A DNA stretch of 41,134 nt from an uncultured Clostridia bacterium (GTDB lineage Bacteria; Bacillota; Clostridia; Lachnospirales; Lachnospiraceae). Under the pieces are notes generated by a model that was not told where the DNA came from, did no database searches, and saw only the letters and a program-made list of their open reading frames with translations. The position numbers were made by a program, and so were the translations under genes. The number at the start of each line of letters is the position of its first letter. Within the stretch, counting starts at the first letter, position 1. The DNA is taken from positions 1-41,134 of the forward strand of contig CAMAKT010000002.1 in the NCBI GenBank assembly GCA_945836135.1, read 5' to 3'. Positions 8,259 through 16,076 of this stretch are shown in pieces.

Positions 8259-11200
8259 CTACTGCATCTGAAAATCATAGTCTCCGTCCGTATTGACATA
8301 GAAACTTATGTCGCCATTGTACACCGTATTGTCACCATCCACCTTCCAATTTCCACTTCCGAGCTTGTACTGCTTTCCCCTAAGAAGCGCTTTTACGCCG
8401 GCAGAGTTAATCCCGTCGCGCATCCATATTTCCTCAACCATTACAGAATATGTGGTGGAATTTCCTGCTTTGTCCTTAGCTGTAATAACATATCTGCTGC
8501 CGGAAGATTGGAGTGAAACCGTCGCCGTATTTCCCGAAAATGCAACTGCCTTCCCGTCCACGGTAACAGACGCAAGATTATCATCGGATACCGTAAATAA
8601 CAGCCTATCCGCATAATAAGTCTGCCCATCTTCAATTCCCGAGATGCCGGGCGCAGTCGTATCTATCTTAAGCAGTCCAACCTGAATCGACCTTGTAACT
8701 GCACCGGTGCTTCCTTTCAAATATATAACCGGCTGTGCAGTGTTTTCCACTCTGTATGAGGTCAGGTATTCTCCGTCCATTTGTGTTGATATCAGGTAGC
8801 CATCTGCCGGAACAATGGTGACACCGCTTGTATACCAGTCCTCATTTCCCTTTGTCCCCTGCAAAATATACGGAATATCCGGGGTGGCAATATAGGAAAC
8901 ATTAAAGTCTGCGGTCACCTCCACCGCATGAAAATTCTTAGTCTCGGCAAAGACAGCCTTCACAGTATAGCTGCCTTCCTCCCTAGGAGCCGAAACGCTA
9001 TAGGCAGTATCTGCCTCCCCCTTCTGTTTATAAAAATAAGTCACATTATCTGTTCCGTTGGTTGATGATGAAGCCTCCGGTTTCGGCTCCTCACCAACAT
9101 AATAGTCCGCTACGCTAACGGCTGCACTTCCCTGTATCTTCTCAATCACACCATCCTGGTAAGTCTCGTCCTTTGGTGCAAGATAATATTCCTTAGCTTC
9201 ACCTGTCAGCGTGTACTTAACAGAAATAGTCTTTCCTTCACCTGCATCCGCATTATCATAAGAGGCATCTACCGTAAAGGCTACATCGTCATCCCCGATT
9301 ACTCCCGTAAGTGTTCCTCCGTTTACTGCTGCCGTGCTGCTTCCGTCATAGTTCTTGGTCTTCTCAATACTCAGACCTTCCACCTCAAGCTGCTTTTGGG
9401 TAATGTTCATTTTTACAAGCTGCTTATACTCTCCCCGAGAGCCGTCCATTTTAGTATAGCTGATGCATACCTTGCCCTCGTAGCTGCCAGGCTTCTGGTT
9501 AGGTGCGGCAGTTACCGTATAACTGTAGGTATCTGAACTTCCGCCAAGCAGATTTCTGGCTGCATTTTCGTCCTCCGTAACCACAAATGCCGGATTGTCC
9601 ACTGAAATCCCCGTAATCTTAATATCACCTATATAATCCTTATTGCTGACTGTCTGGCTTATTACATCCGTCTTGTCACCATAGACTGAGGTTCCGAAAT
9701 CAATGTCAGCTCCGCTTTCCATGTATGTGATAGGAACATCCGAGACCAGCAGCTTGGCGGCGTTAAGGTATACATCCTTATCTACTGTCTTTGTAACGGT
9801 GCTGCTTGGATAACCTGTGCCAAACAAGGTCGTAATATTCATACTTTCATCCGCACCGGATATCTTCAGGGCATAGCCCCCGTCCAATGTGGTTTCGATT
9901 GTACTCGAGTTAATAGCGGATGTACCTATTCCGTTGCTGAAGCCTACAGCATATTCATAATCCGTTGATTTGCAGTACAGCCCGCTCATAGTCGTATCCC
10001 CGCCAAGCTGAAAGCATGCCTGACTGCTGCTCTCAACAGTTCCGTTCTTGATGGTCCACGAACCATTCAGTTCAAATGCAGGATTACTGCTGTCGCTACT
10101 GGAAGGTGTATAACTTATTTTGTGGGAAGACAGGTCAAGTGTTCTTCCCTGCATTCCATTAACCACTTCCTCTGTAATCATATCCAGCCCCGTATCAATA
10201 TTCCCTACCGCTTCTATTGTCTTAACAGCATGACAATTCTCCACAGCATTCCTAAGTCCCTCCGGTGTACTTACCTGCGCCTTATATATTGCACTCAGTG
10301 TGGCAGCAGCCCCATCAACCTCTGCATATGCTTTTGCATATGCCTCTAACGAAACATATTCATTTCCCTTACTGTCAAGCCAGCCAAGGAATTCATAACT
10401 GTTTCCATCAGTTATTCTGTCTGTATCAAGCTCCGGTGTAACACCGCTTCCGCTGTTCGTGTATATCGTCCCATCAGTTCCTATGGATACCGGTAATAAA
10501 GAGCATAAGTCTGCATTGTATGCAGCTGTCGCCTCTTCCTCTGTATACTCATATGTCTCCAGTGTAGAGCGTTGTGTATCGAGGCATACCAGTCCGCCTG
10601 CAACAACATTAACTTTATCTACTGTGAATACGGTCGGCTGTCCATTTGAATCATTAAATGTATTATCTGTCAGAACATACCCCTTGGCAAGTATTCCGCT
10701 TCCGATAGTTCCGTCGCCATAATAATTGGTATAATCCCAATTACTTCCGCTCGCTATCATCCTTGCAATTCTGCCATTATATGTTCCACCGGATATGGAA
10801 ACATTGGCATCTTCTATATATTCTCCTATTACAAGGCTGCTTCCAGACTTGGCATTCAAATTAAATTCTCCTCCGGTTATTGTAAGTTCGTTTCCACTTC
10901 CTCCAATATAACAGGCATAGCCATAGCCATTGCTTTCTGAATTTTCTATAGTAAATGTTCCACCATTTATTATTATTTTAGAGCCCTTTGTATCATCTGA
11001 CATAAAGACTGCACCATTAGTGCTTTTTAATTTCGGATTGCCACCTTTTGCACCTATTGTCACGTTACAACTGCTGCCTATTTTAAGCGCAGCCTCATCA
11101 CCTTCAATATATCCTCCTTCAATCTCAAGACTTCCGCCGGTTGTTTCGATTGCAGTTCCATTACTTCCTGTATTAACCAGCTTTCCTTCCCCGGTGCTGC

Positions 11201-11531
11201 TGCCATCCACTATTATAAGTGTACCACTTGACAGGGTAAAAAAACTGTTTCCGGCAAGATTACCGCTTAAGGAATAACCATTCAGATCAATAGTCAGGGT
11301 ATTTGTCCCTGCATTAATAGTATGTGAACTCGTAAGTTCAATATTACCGTTCAGAATTGCCTCTACATCACCACTTTCTAATTGCTTAATAACATTCCCC
11401 AATTCCTCCTCCGTTCTCAAATCCGTTGCGGCCTTAACAATAATCATCCCACTGCCCGGCTTGATAATAAACATTGCCGCAACTGCCACTGCTGTAATAA
11501 GTGCCATCGCCCTTTTTACTCTTTTGTTCAT
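8259..11531 (-). CDS. Large secreted protein with beta-helix, YDG and Ig-like domains
   Basis: A 1090-aa protein with a Sec signal peptide (basic start, hydrophobic stretch about 8-25). Residues about 60-260 are built of short repeats of the form G-G-x-[LIV]-x-I-x-G-G-x-[FIY], typical of a right-handed parallel beta-helix. A second helix-like region lies near 440-560. Around 712-795 is a YDG-type domain (KTKNYDGSSTAAVNGG), followed by an Ig-like module (about 795-885) and C-terminal Ig-like strands (DTTAPGISGIEDG). No LPXTG, LysM or SLH anchor is seen, so it is probably released or held by other contacts. No catalytic motif is recognised. Its ATG overlaps the HD-GYP stop codon (ATGA at 11531-11528), so the two are translationally coupled. 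Adhesin, matrix or carbohydrate-binding function is only inference. Confidence 0.75.
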   Translation of the reverse strand: MNKRVKRAMALITAVAVAAMFIIKPGSGMIIVKAATDLRTEEELGNVIKQLESGDVEAILNGNIELTSSHTINAGTNTLTIDLNGYSLSGNLAGNSFFTLSSGTLIIVDGSSTGEGKLVNTGSNGTAIETTGGSLEIEGGYIEGDEAALKIGSSCNVTIGAKGGNPKLKSTNGAVFMSDDTKGSKIIINGGTFTIENSESNGYGYACYIGGSGNELTITGGEFNLNAKSGSSLVIGEYIEDANVSISGGTYNGRIARMIASGSNWDYTNYYGDGTIGSGILAKGYVLTDNTFNDSNGQPTVFTVDKVNVVAGGLVCLDTQRSTLETYEYTEEEATAAYNADLCSLLPVSIGTDGTIYTNSGSGVTPELDTDRITDGNSYEFLGWLDSKGNEYVSLEAYAKAYAEVDGAAATLSAIYKAQVSTPEGLRNAVENCHAVKTIEAVGNIDTGLDMITEEVVNGMQGRTLDLSSHKISYTPSSSDSSNPAFELNGSWTIKNGTVESSSQACFQLGGDTTMSGLYCKSTDYEYAVGFSNGIGTSAINSSTIETTLDGGYALKISGADESMNITTLFGTGYPSSTVTKTVDKDVYLNAAKLLVSDVPITYMESGADIDFGTSVYGDKTDVISQTVSNKDYIGDIKITGISVDNPAFVVTEDENAARNLLGGSSDTYSYTVTAAPNQKPGSYEGKVCISYTKMDGSRGEYKQLVKMNITQKQLEVEGLSIEKTKNYDGSSTAAVNGGTLTGVIGDDDVAFTVDASYDNADAGEGKTISVKYTLTGEAKEYYLAPKDETYQDGVIEKIQGSAAVSVADYYVGEEPKPEASSSTNGTDNVTYFYKQKGEADTAYSVSAPREEGSYTVKAVFAETKNFHAVEVTADFNVSYIATPDIPYILQGTKGNEDWYTSGVTIVPADGYLISTQMDGEYLTSYRVENTAQPVIYLKGSTGAVTRSIQVGLLKIDTTAPGISGIEDGQTYYADRLLFTVSDDNLASVTVDGKAVAFSGNTATVSLQSSGSRYVITAKDKAGNSTTYSVMVEEIWMRDGINSAGVKALLRGKQYKLGSGNWKVDGDNTVYNGDISFYVNTDGDYDFQMQ

Positions 11532-12997
11532 TCCATGCCCTCCTTCAGTGCCTCATCCAGCCAGTCCACCAACCTAAGCTCCAGCTTACCTTCCTTTGCC
11601 ATGCTTCTTAACACTTCAAATGCTTTTGGTCGCGGCATTGGCTTCTTATATGGTCTGTCCACAGATGTCAATGCGTCATAGATATCCGTAACGGTGAGAA
11701 TTCTCGTCTCGATACCAAGTTCTTCCCCTTTAAGATGATTAGGATAGCCTGTTCCGTTCAGGTATTCATGATGGTCTGCTGCCCACTTCGGCACCATGCT
11801 GTAATTCTTGCGGAAATGTACCTTATCAAGAATCTTTCCCGTCATTTCCGCATGGCTCTCCATCTGCTTTCTGTCCTCTGCAGTCAGTGTTCCTTTTCTG
11901 ATGCTTAGGCAGTCCGTCTCTCTTTTAGTCAGGTATGACAGCTCTGTGCCGTCTTCCTTTATGTAGGATTTCTTTGACAGACTCTGCACATGCTCGTAAT
12001 TCTCATCATCAAGAAATCCAACTGTATCAATTCTGCGGATAAAATCAAGTCCATCCTCAAGTTCCCTTATATAATCATCGTATTCCTTCTGCGTGATTCT
12101 GCACTTCAGAAAATCTATTTCATAATACGCTGCAAGCAGCTTAAATCGTTCCTCTATCTGTTCAATGTCCTTGTCAAGCCTCGTTGCTCTGTTCATTATT
12201 CGCAATGGTATTACCATCTTGCCTATATCATGCAATAATGCGGCCAGCAGAAGTTTCTCCTTTCGTTCCTCATCGAAGAATTCCTCACAGTCCCCTGATG
12301 CATGCTTCTTGTTAATGTAATCCGCAAGAATTCCCGAATATTCGGCAACCTTTCTCGTATGCATGCCATTGTAGGGCGTCCTTTCGTCTACGGCTGTCGC
12401 AAATGCAGCCACAAAAGAACGCATCTGTGCCTTCAATTCCTCCACATATGCCAGATTGGTCAATTCAATAGCCGCCATAGAGCTTAATGAGCGTATTGTA
12501 ATATGATACTGTCTGTCAAACGGAATAATCTTTCCATTCTCATCCATTGCATTGATAAGCTGCAGAACACCCAGAAGCTCGTTCTCATTGTTCTCGATAG
12601 GAATAACAAGCATTGACTGTGTATGATATCCTGTAAGGGAATCATATTTCTTTGGTCCGATAAAATCAAACCTGTCACTGTCATAGACATTCGGCAGATT
12701 AACAATTTCCCTGTGAATAGCCGTGTATGCACATACATTGCTCTCCTCCATGGTCACCGGCGGCATATCATTAATCGGTTCTCCATCTGCGCCCCGGCTT
12801 ATGTCCATGGACAATGTCTTCATTATCCTGAATACCAGACAGTTATCCTGATAAAGGTATAGAGTTCCTGCATCACAACCGGTAATCTGCATTGCATTTT
12901 CAATAATGGAAGCAAGCAACTTATTTCTGTCTTTTTCCCTGCATAATTCAATTCCGATATTGAGTATTCGTTCAAAATCCTTGTACTCTAAATTCAT
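11528..12997 (-). CDS. GAF / HD-GYP-type phosphodiesterase
   Basis: A 489-aa cytoplasmic protein. Residues about 5-180 form a GAF sensor domain (CDAGTLYLY ... SMLVIPIENNENELLGVLQLINA). The rest is an HD-GYP domain, a family known to hydrolyse cyclic di-GMP: H256-D257 in LLHDIGKM, H382, H409-H410-E411, the GTGYP signature (415-419) and D438 are all present, so it should be active. An insertion of about 100 residues (roughly 267-370) separates the HD pair from the next metal-binding histidine; ordinary HD-GYP domains have a much shorter link. It starts 21 bp after the TIM-barrel gene and overlaps the secreted-protein gene by 4 bp. This suggests intracellular second-messenger signalling tied to a surface product. 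No response-regulator receiver domain is present. Confidence 0.85.
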   Translation of the reverse strand: MNLEYKDFERILNIGIELCREKDRNKLLASIIENAMQITGCDAGTLYLYQDNCLVFRIMKTLSMDISRGADGEPINDMPPVTMEESNVCAYTAIHREIVNLPNVYDSDRFDFIGPKKYDSLTGYHTQSMLVIPIENNENELLGVLQLINAMDENGKIIPFDRQYHITIRSLSSMAAIELTNLAYVEELKAQMRSFVAAFATAVDERTPYNGMHTRKVAEYSGILADYINKKHASGDCEEFFDEERKEKLLLAALLHDIGKMVIPLRIMNRATRLDKDIEQIEERFKLLAAYYEIDFLKCRITQKEYDDYIRELEDGLDFIRRIDTVGFLDDENYEHVQSLSKKSYIKEDGTELSYLTKRETDCLSIRKGTLTAEDRKQMESHAEMTGKILDKVHFRKNYSMVPKWAADHHEYLNGTGYPNHLKGEELGIETRILTVTDIYDALTSVDRPYKKPMPRPKAFEVLRSMAKEGKLELRLVDWLDEALKEGME

Positions 12998-13018
12998 TTT
13001 TTTACCTCACCCTGCCTG

Positions 13019-13801
13019 TTAAAATGGATAAACATGGTGTTTTCTCATGTAATCTAATGATTTTTTCTGTGCTTCGTAACCTTTAACCTCAACAAGCACC
13101 GTGGAATCAATACCATAACGCCGTATCAGCACATCAAATTCCTTCCAGTCAATACTGCCGTCCCCGACCGGCAGATGTAAATCATTCTGTAAATCATTAT
13201 CGTTGATGTGCATATGCCGTATATAAGGAGCCAGAGCCTTGACCCACTCCTCCATCGGGCGGTTCTTCACCGCTCCATGTGCATAGTCAAGACATATACC
13301 GAAGTTGTCCACCACACTCATGGATTCTGCAAGCCCGGCAAGCTCATCCGGCGCATCATCAAACATATTCTCCATGAAAATCTGCTGTCCGGGATATTCC
13401 CCCGCAAGCTCCGTAAAGAAGCGCACATTCTCTTCCTTCCAGTGCTTAAGGTAGTAAGCTACTCTGAAACCGCCCAGCAGTCCCGTGTGAAAAATAATGC
13501 CCCTTAATCCCATGCGCTTTGCAATTTCCATGGACTGACGTATTCTCTGTTCGGAAACCTGACGTATGAGAGAATCCTCGCTGTGTATATATGTATCCAA
13601 AAATGCCCCATGCATGGTATCCTTGGAGAAATCAGTCCTGTACCCTGCATAATGCTCTATTATTTCTTCCTGCTTTCTTCTGTCGTCTAAGACCTCCGGT
13701 TTCCAGAAATCATTGTACTCAAAGGCTGCATCATATTCTTTTATTAGACTTACCGACCTAGCTGTATCCTGTCTGTCAGGAATTATATAAATCTGTCCCA
13801 T
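13019..13801 (-). CDS. Sugar phosphate isomerase/epimerase-like TIM-barrel protein
   Basis: A 260-aa protein of the xylose isomerase-like TIM-barrel superfamily (AP endonuclease family 2 fold). Seen: conserved metal-ligand type positions in MHGAF (early histidine), a FMENMF strand with a Glu, CLDYAHGA with Asp/His, HMHINDND and a late VLVEVKG Glu, which together match the divalent-metal site of this fold. These families isomerise sugars or act on abasic DNA; the substrate here is unknown. The ATG at 13801 is chosen over the TTG just before it because GTGAGG lies 5 nt upstream. It is the first gene of the operon leading to the HD-GYP, secreted and FecR proteins, with a promoter candidate at 13860-13888. 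Confidence 0.8.
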   Translation of the reverse strand: MGQIYIIPDRQDTARSVSLIKEYDAAFEYNDFWKPEVLDDRRKQEEIIEHYAGYRTDFSKDTMHGAFLDTYIHSEDSLIRQVSEQRIRQSMEIAKRMGLRGIIFHTGLLGGFRVAYYLKHWKEENVRFFTELAGEYPGQQIFMENMFDDAPDELAGLAESMSVVDNFGICLDYAHGAVKNRPMEEWVKALAPYIRHMHINDNDLQNDLHLPVGDGSIDWKEFDVLIRRYGIDSTVLVEVKGYEAQKKSLDYMRKHHVYPF

Positions 13802-13859
13802 CAACGCCTCACTTATCTTTGATTACATTATCCAACTGATACATTCTCAAGCTACTTTG

Positions 13860-13888
13860 ATTTTACAACAAAAAAATACAACATGCAA
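13860..13888 (-). promoter_or_regulatory. Probable promoter of the TIM-barrel/HD-GYP operon
   Basis: Minus strand: -35 TTGCAT (13888-13883), 17-bp spacer, -10 TAAAAT (13865-13860). It lies in the 183-bp gap upstream of the operon, downstream of the DUF2935 terminator hairpin, leaving a leader of about 50 nt. Confidence 0.5.
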
Positions 13889-13926
13889 TCTTAACACAGC
13901 GGTGTTTCAAATGAAAATATATTTCA

Positions 13927-13961
13927 ACGGCTGAAGGCTATTATACATAGCCTTCAGCCGT
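13927..13961 (-). terminator. Terminator hairpin after the DUF2935 gene
   Basis: A perfect 15-bp inverted repeat (13927-13941 with 13947-13961) with a 5-nt loop, 24 bp past the DUF2935 stop. The minus-strand tail is AT-rich but only loosely T-rich, so it is a good hairpin with a weak tail. Confidence 0.7.
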
Positions 13962-13984
13962 ATCATTATCCATAGAAGGGTATT

Positions 13985-14911
13985 CTATTTTTCAGTTGCC
14001 GGAACCTCTTTCAGTAGTCTGAGATAGTGATTAGCTTCCCTCAGCACATGGTCCGCCAGAAGCGGAAGAATCAGTCCTGCAATACTGAATTCGGTAATTC
14101 CCTTAGTCCCTGCCGCCTTAAAATCCCTGTAGCGCTCCGTCTCCTTAAGGCTTTTAATGCTTAACTCTCCGGTAGCCATGCAGTCCTTTTCCTTTGCTTC
14201 CTTAAGCAGTGCTTTATATTCATCCGCAAAATTGTCTGCCGTGTCAATCAGGTTCTCCTCCGTAGGGTCAAGAAGCCCTCTGATAAACAGTGCATGCTCC
14301 ATCATAATCCTGTTCCAAAAATTCTCCATTTCAAGAACGCTCTGTCCATCCAGAGTCCCTCTCCTCTCAAGTTCCGCTATCATCCGTCGGTACAGACCTG
14401 CTTCCCGTAGAATATGCTCTACCAGCAGATGATAATTGAAGGTAAATAGACAGCATTCCGCCATATCTTTTAGAACCTTTTCCTTAAATTCCATCAGACC
14501 GTCCGTCAGGCGCAATGCTTTTCTGTTTATCTGTCTAACAAGCTGAGCAATTCTGCGGTTTCTTTCATCCCTGCATCCCGACATGTCTTCCTGTGCTAAC
14601 GCTTTCTCCTGTGCCGTAATCCTGCTGTCAATTTCAATTCCAGTAAGAAAGCTCGTCCTGCGCTCCGCATCAAATGTATATTCTGTAACAATTTCTCCCG
14701 AGGAAAGAACATTATTGCCCACTCTTCCCCTGGCAAGCTCCACAACCTCACGAAGTAACTCCTCAAACTGCTCCCTGAACCAGTCCGCTCTCTTAATATA
14801 GTCCGCATTTTTTGCCGGGAATCCCGCCATCAGAAATAATGAATGTTCCTTCATTATTCTTCCAAAAAACAGATGGGTTTCCAATGACAATGATACATAA
14901 TCTCCAATCAT
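13985..14911 (-). CDS. DUF2935 protein (two tandem helical domains)
   Basis: A 308-aa, almost all-helical protein made of two related halves. The first opens with SLETHLFFGRIMKEHSLFL and the second repeats the pattern as EMENFWNRIMMEHALFIRGLL; both halves end with a histidine/glutamate-rich helix (YHLLVEHILREAGLY and LADHVLREANHYLRLL). This is the DUF2935 arrangement, known from Bacillus and Clostridia as a ferritin-like fold; paired H/E residues suggest metal binding, but no function is established. There is no signal peptide or membrane segment. It is a single-gene unit between hpf and the HD-GYP operon, with a terminator behind it and a TATAAT-like -10 at about 14928-14935. Confidence 0.85.
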   Translation of the reverse strand: MIGDYVSLSLETHLFFGRIMKEHSLFLMAGFPAKNADYIKRADWFREQFEELLREVVELARGRVGNNVLSSGEIVTEYTFDAERRTSFLTGIEIDSRITAQEKALAQEDMSGCRDERNRRIAQLVRQINRKALRLTDGLMEFKEKVLKDMAECCLFTFNYHLLVEHILREAGLYRRMIAELERRGTLDGQSVLEMENFWNRIMMEHALFIRGLLDPTEENLIDTADNFADEYKALLKEAKEKDCMATGELSIKSLKETERYRDFKAAGTKGITEFSIAGLILPLLADHVLREANHYLRLLKEVPATEK

Positions 14912-14990
14912 TACGCATACCTTTGTATTTTAATATTATAATAACAGCATATGCGGGAAATTAACCTTTGACACCTGAATCCTATAATGC

Positions 14991-15020
14991 AAAAAACCTC
15001 CGGAGCAAATGCTCCGAAGG
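14991..15020 (-). terminator. Rho-independent terminator after hpf
   Basis: Minus strand: a 10-bp hairpin (15020-15011 with 15006-14997, one G-U pair, loop of 4) followed by TTTTTT at 14996-14991. It sits 11 bp past the hpf stop. Confidence 0.92.
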
Positions 15021-15031
15021 CTCTCTTCATT

Positions 15032-15565
15032 CTAATCAAGTTCCGGTTCAATGAGTCCGTAGGTATTGCCCTTTCTCTTATATACGACATTGACTTCACC
15101 CGTCTCCGCATTGGAGAACACATAGAAGTTATGTCCAAGGAGTTCCATCTGTATGCACGCCTCTTCCGGGTCCATCGGCTTGATGCCGAATCTCTTGGAA
15201 CGAACAATCTTAATCTCTGCCTCTTCTTCATATTCATTATCTATGTAGTCCTTAGTAAATGAAGACGATGCATTCTGCTTGGACTGAATAATCTTATTCT
15301 TATATTTCTTGAGCTGGCGCTCAATAACCTCCTCAACTAAATCAATGGATACATACATATCCGAACTCGTCTGCTCTGAACGGATAATGCTTCCCTTGAC
15401 AGGTATCGTAACCTCAATCTTCTGTCTCTCCTTCTCGACACTGAGTGTTACGTTCACGGAAACATCCTTGTCAAAATACTTCTCAAGCTTGCCAAGCTTA
15501 TTCTCAACTGCACTTCTTAACCCCTCTGTGACATCAATGTTCCTTCCAGTAATAGTAAAACGCAT
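15032..15565 (-). CDS. hpf: Ribosome hibernation promoting factor, long form
   Basis: Long HPF binds the decoding centre of 30S subunits and dimerises ribosomes into 100S particles during slow growth. The 177-aa protein has the N-terminal S30AE domain (MRFTITGRNIDVTEGLRSAVENKLGK begins the beta-alpha fold; residues 1-100), a variable linker, and the C-terminal dimerisation domain from about 120 (KRFGIKPMDPEEACIQMELLGH... ending in the KRKGNTYGLIEPE segment). That two-domain layout separates it from the short E. coli form. The start has ribosome site AAAGGAG. It is monocistronic, with an extended -10 promoter at 15663-15690 and a strong terminator. Upstream is the DnaA-box segment. Confidence 0.96.
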   Translation of the reverse strand: MRFTITGRNIDVTEGLRSAVENKLGKLEKYFDKDVSVNVTLSVEKERQKIEVTIPVKGSIIRSEQTSSDMYVSIDLVEEVIERQLKKYKNKIIQSKQNASSSFTKDYIDNEYEEEAEIKIVRSKRFGIKPMDPEEACIQMELLGHNFYVFSNAETGEVNVVYKRKGNTYGLIEPELD

Positions 15566-15662
15566 ACTACCAACTCCTTTACCCTATAATCTATCAGATA
15601 GCATCCAGAATTAATATATCAACTCATTAATTGTGCAAATATTTACTATCTAATATGTAAAT

Positions 15663-15690
15663 ATTATATCATATATCTGTAAATTTTCAA
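15663..15690 (-). promoter_or_regulatory. Probable hpf promoter
   Basis: Minus strand: -35 TTGAAA (15690-15685), 16-bp spacer, extended -10 TGATATAAT with the hexamer at 15668-15663. The match is close to the sigma-A consensus and leaves a leader of about 90 nt. Confidence 0.65.
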
Positions 15691-15835
15691 GCATAAGATA
15701 CATTATTCTATTAACTTTGTGTGAACAATCTATAAACATTAATTATTTATTTGTCAATAGAAAACGCCCATTTTTTTGTCGAAAAATGCAATTTATTAGA
15801 ACTTCACAAAACATTTTTTCGTGTTATCATGTATG

Positions 15836-15862
15836 AAATTGTGTTTTTCCACCACACAATTT
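15836..15862. repeat. 9-bp inverted repeat beside the DnaA boxes
   Basis: AAATTGTGT (15836-15844) and ACACAATTT (15854-15862) are perfect inverted copies around a 9-nt spacer, ending 2 bp before the first DnaA box. There is no T-run consistent with a terminator on either strand, so a protein-binding site or structural element is more likely. Confidence 0.7.
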
Positions 15863-15864
15863 AA

Positions 15865-15966
15865 TGTGGATAATGTGGATAACTTGGTGTATAAGTAAAA
15901 AACTCCATAAAATGGGCATTATTCAATGTGGATAAGTTCGTGGACAACTGGAGTTTTTGTGGATAA
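15865..15966 (-). promoter_or_regulatory. Cluster of four perfect DnaA boxes
   Basis: The consensus 9-mer TTATCCACA occurs on the minus strand at 15873-15865, 15882-15874, 15935-15927 and 15966-15958. Degenerate copies lie at 15894-15886 (TTATACACC) and 15728-15720 (TTGTTCACA). All four perfect boxes share one orientation, and the first two abut. The segment belongs to a 511-bp gene-free, very AT-rich gap (15566-16076) that otherwise holds only the hpf promoter and inverted repeats. Such clustering is typical of replication origins and of DnaA-box clusters that titrate or regulate DnaA. No dnaA, dnaN or rpmH is nearby. Confidence 0.85.
15898..15958. repeat. 10-bp inverted repeat framing the third DnaA box
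   Basis: AAAAACTCCA (15898-15907) and TGGAGTTTTT (15949-15958) are perfect inverted copies 41 bp apart. They enclose the DnaA box at 15927-15935 and touch the one at 15958-15966, so they could bring the boxes together in a stem or loop. Confidence 0.65.
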
Positions 15967-16046
15967 CTATTTTGTCCCTTTTCATAGTCTTACATATTTT
16001 TTATGCAGATTGCACAAATTGTATCTTAATTTACTCATATTATACA

Positions 16047-16061
16047 TAACATATTATGTTA
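16047..16061. repeat. 15-bp palindrome downstream of trxB
   Basis: TAACATA-T-TATGTTA is a perfect palindrome 16 bp past the trxB stop. It lacks a T-run, so a terminator is doubtful; an operator-type site is equally possible. Confidence 0.4.
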
Positions 16062-16076
16062 ATCGGTACTAAATAC

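Noticed and set aside
8259-11531. Pectate lyase or other polysaccharide-cleaving enzyme
   Set aside because: The N-terminal half looks like a beta-helix, but no catalytic Asp/Lys/Arg pattern of such enzymes was recognised.
15566-16076. Main chromosomal origin (oriC)
   Set aside because: Boxes and AT-richness fit, but genes on both sides are on the minus strand and dnaA, dnaN and rpmH are absent, so I report it as a DnaA-box cluster and leave oriC as an untested alternative.
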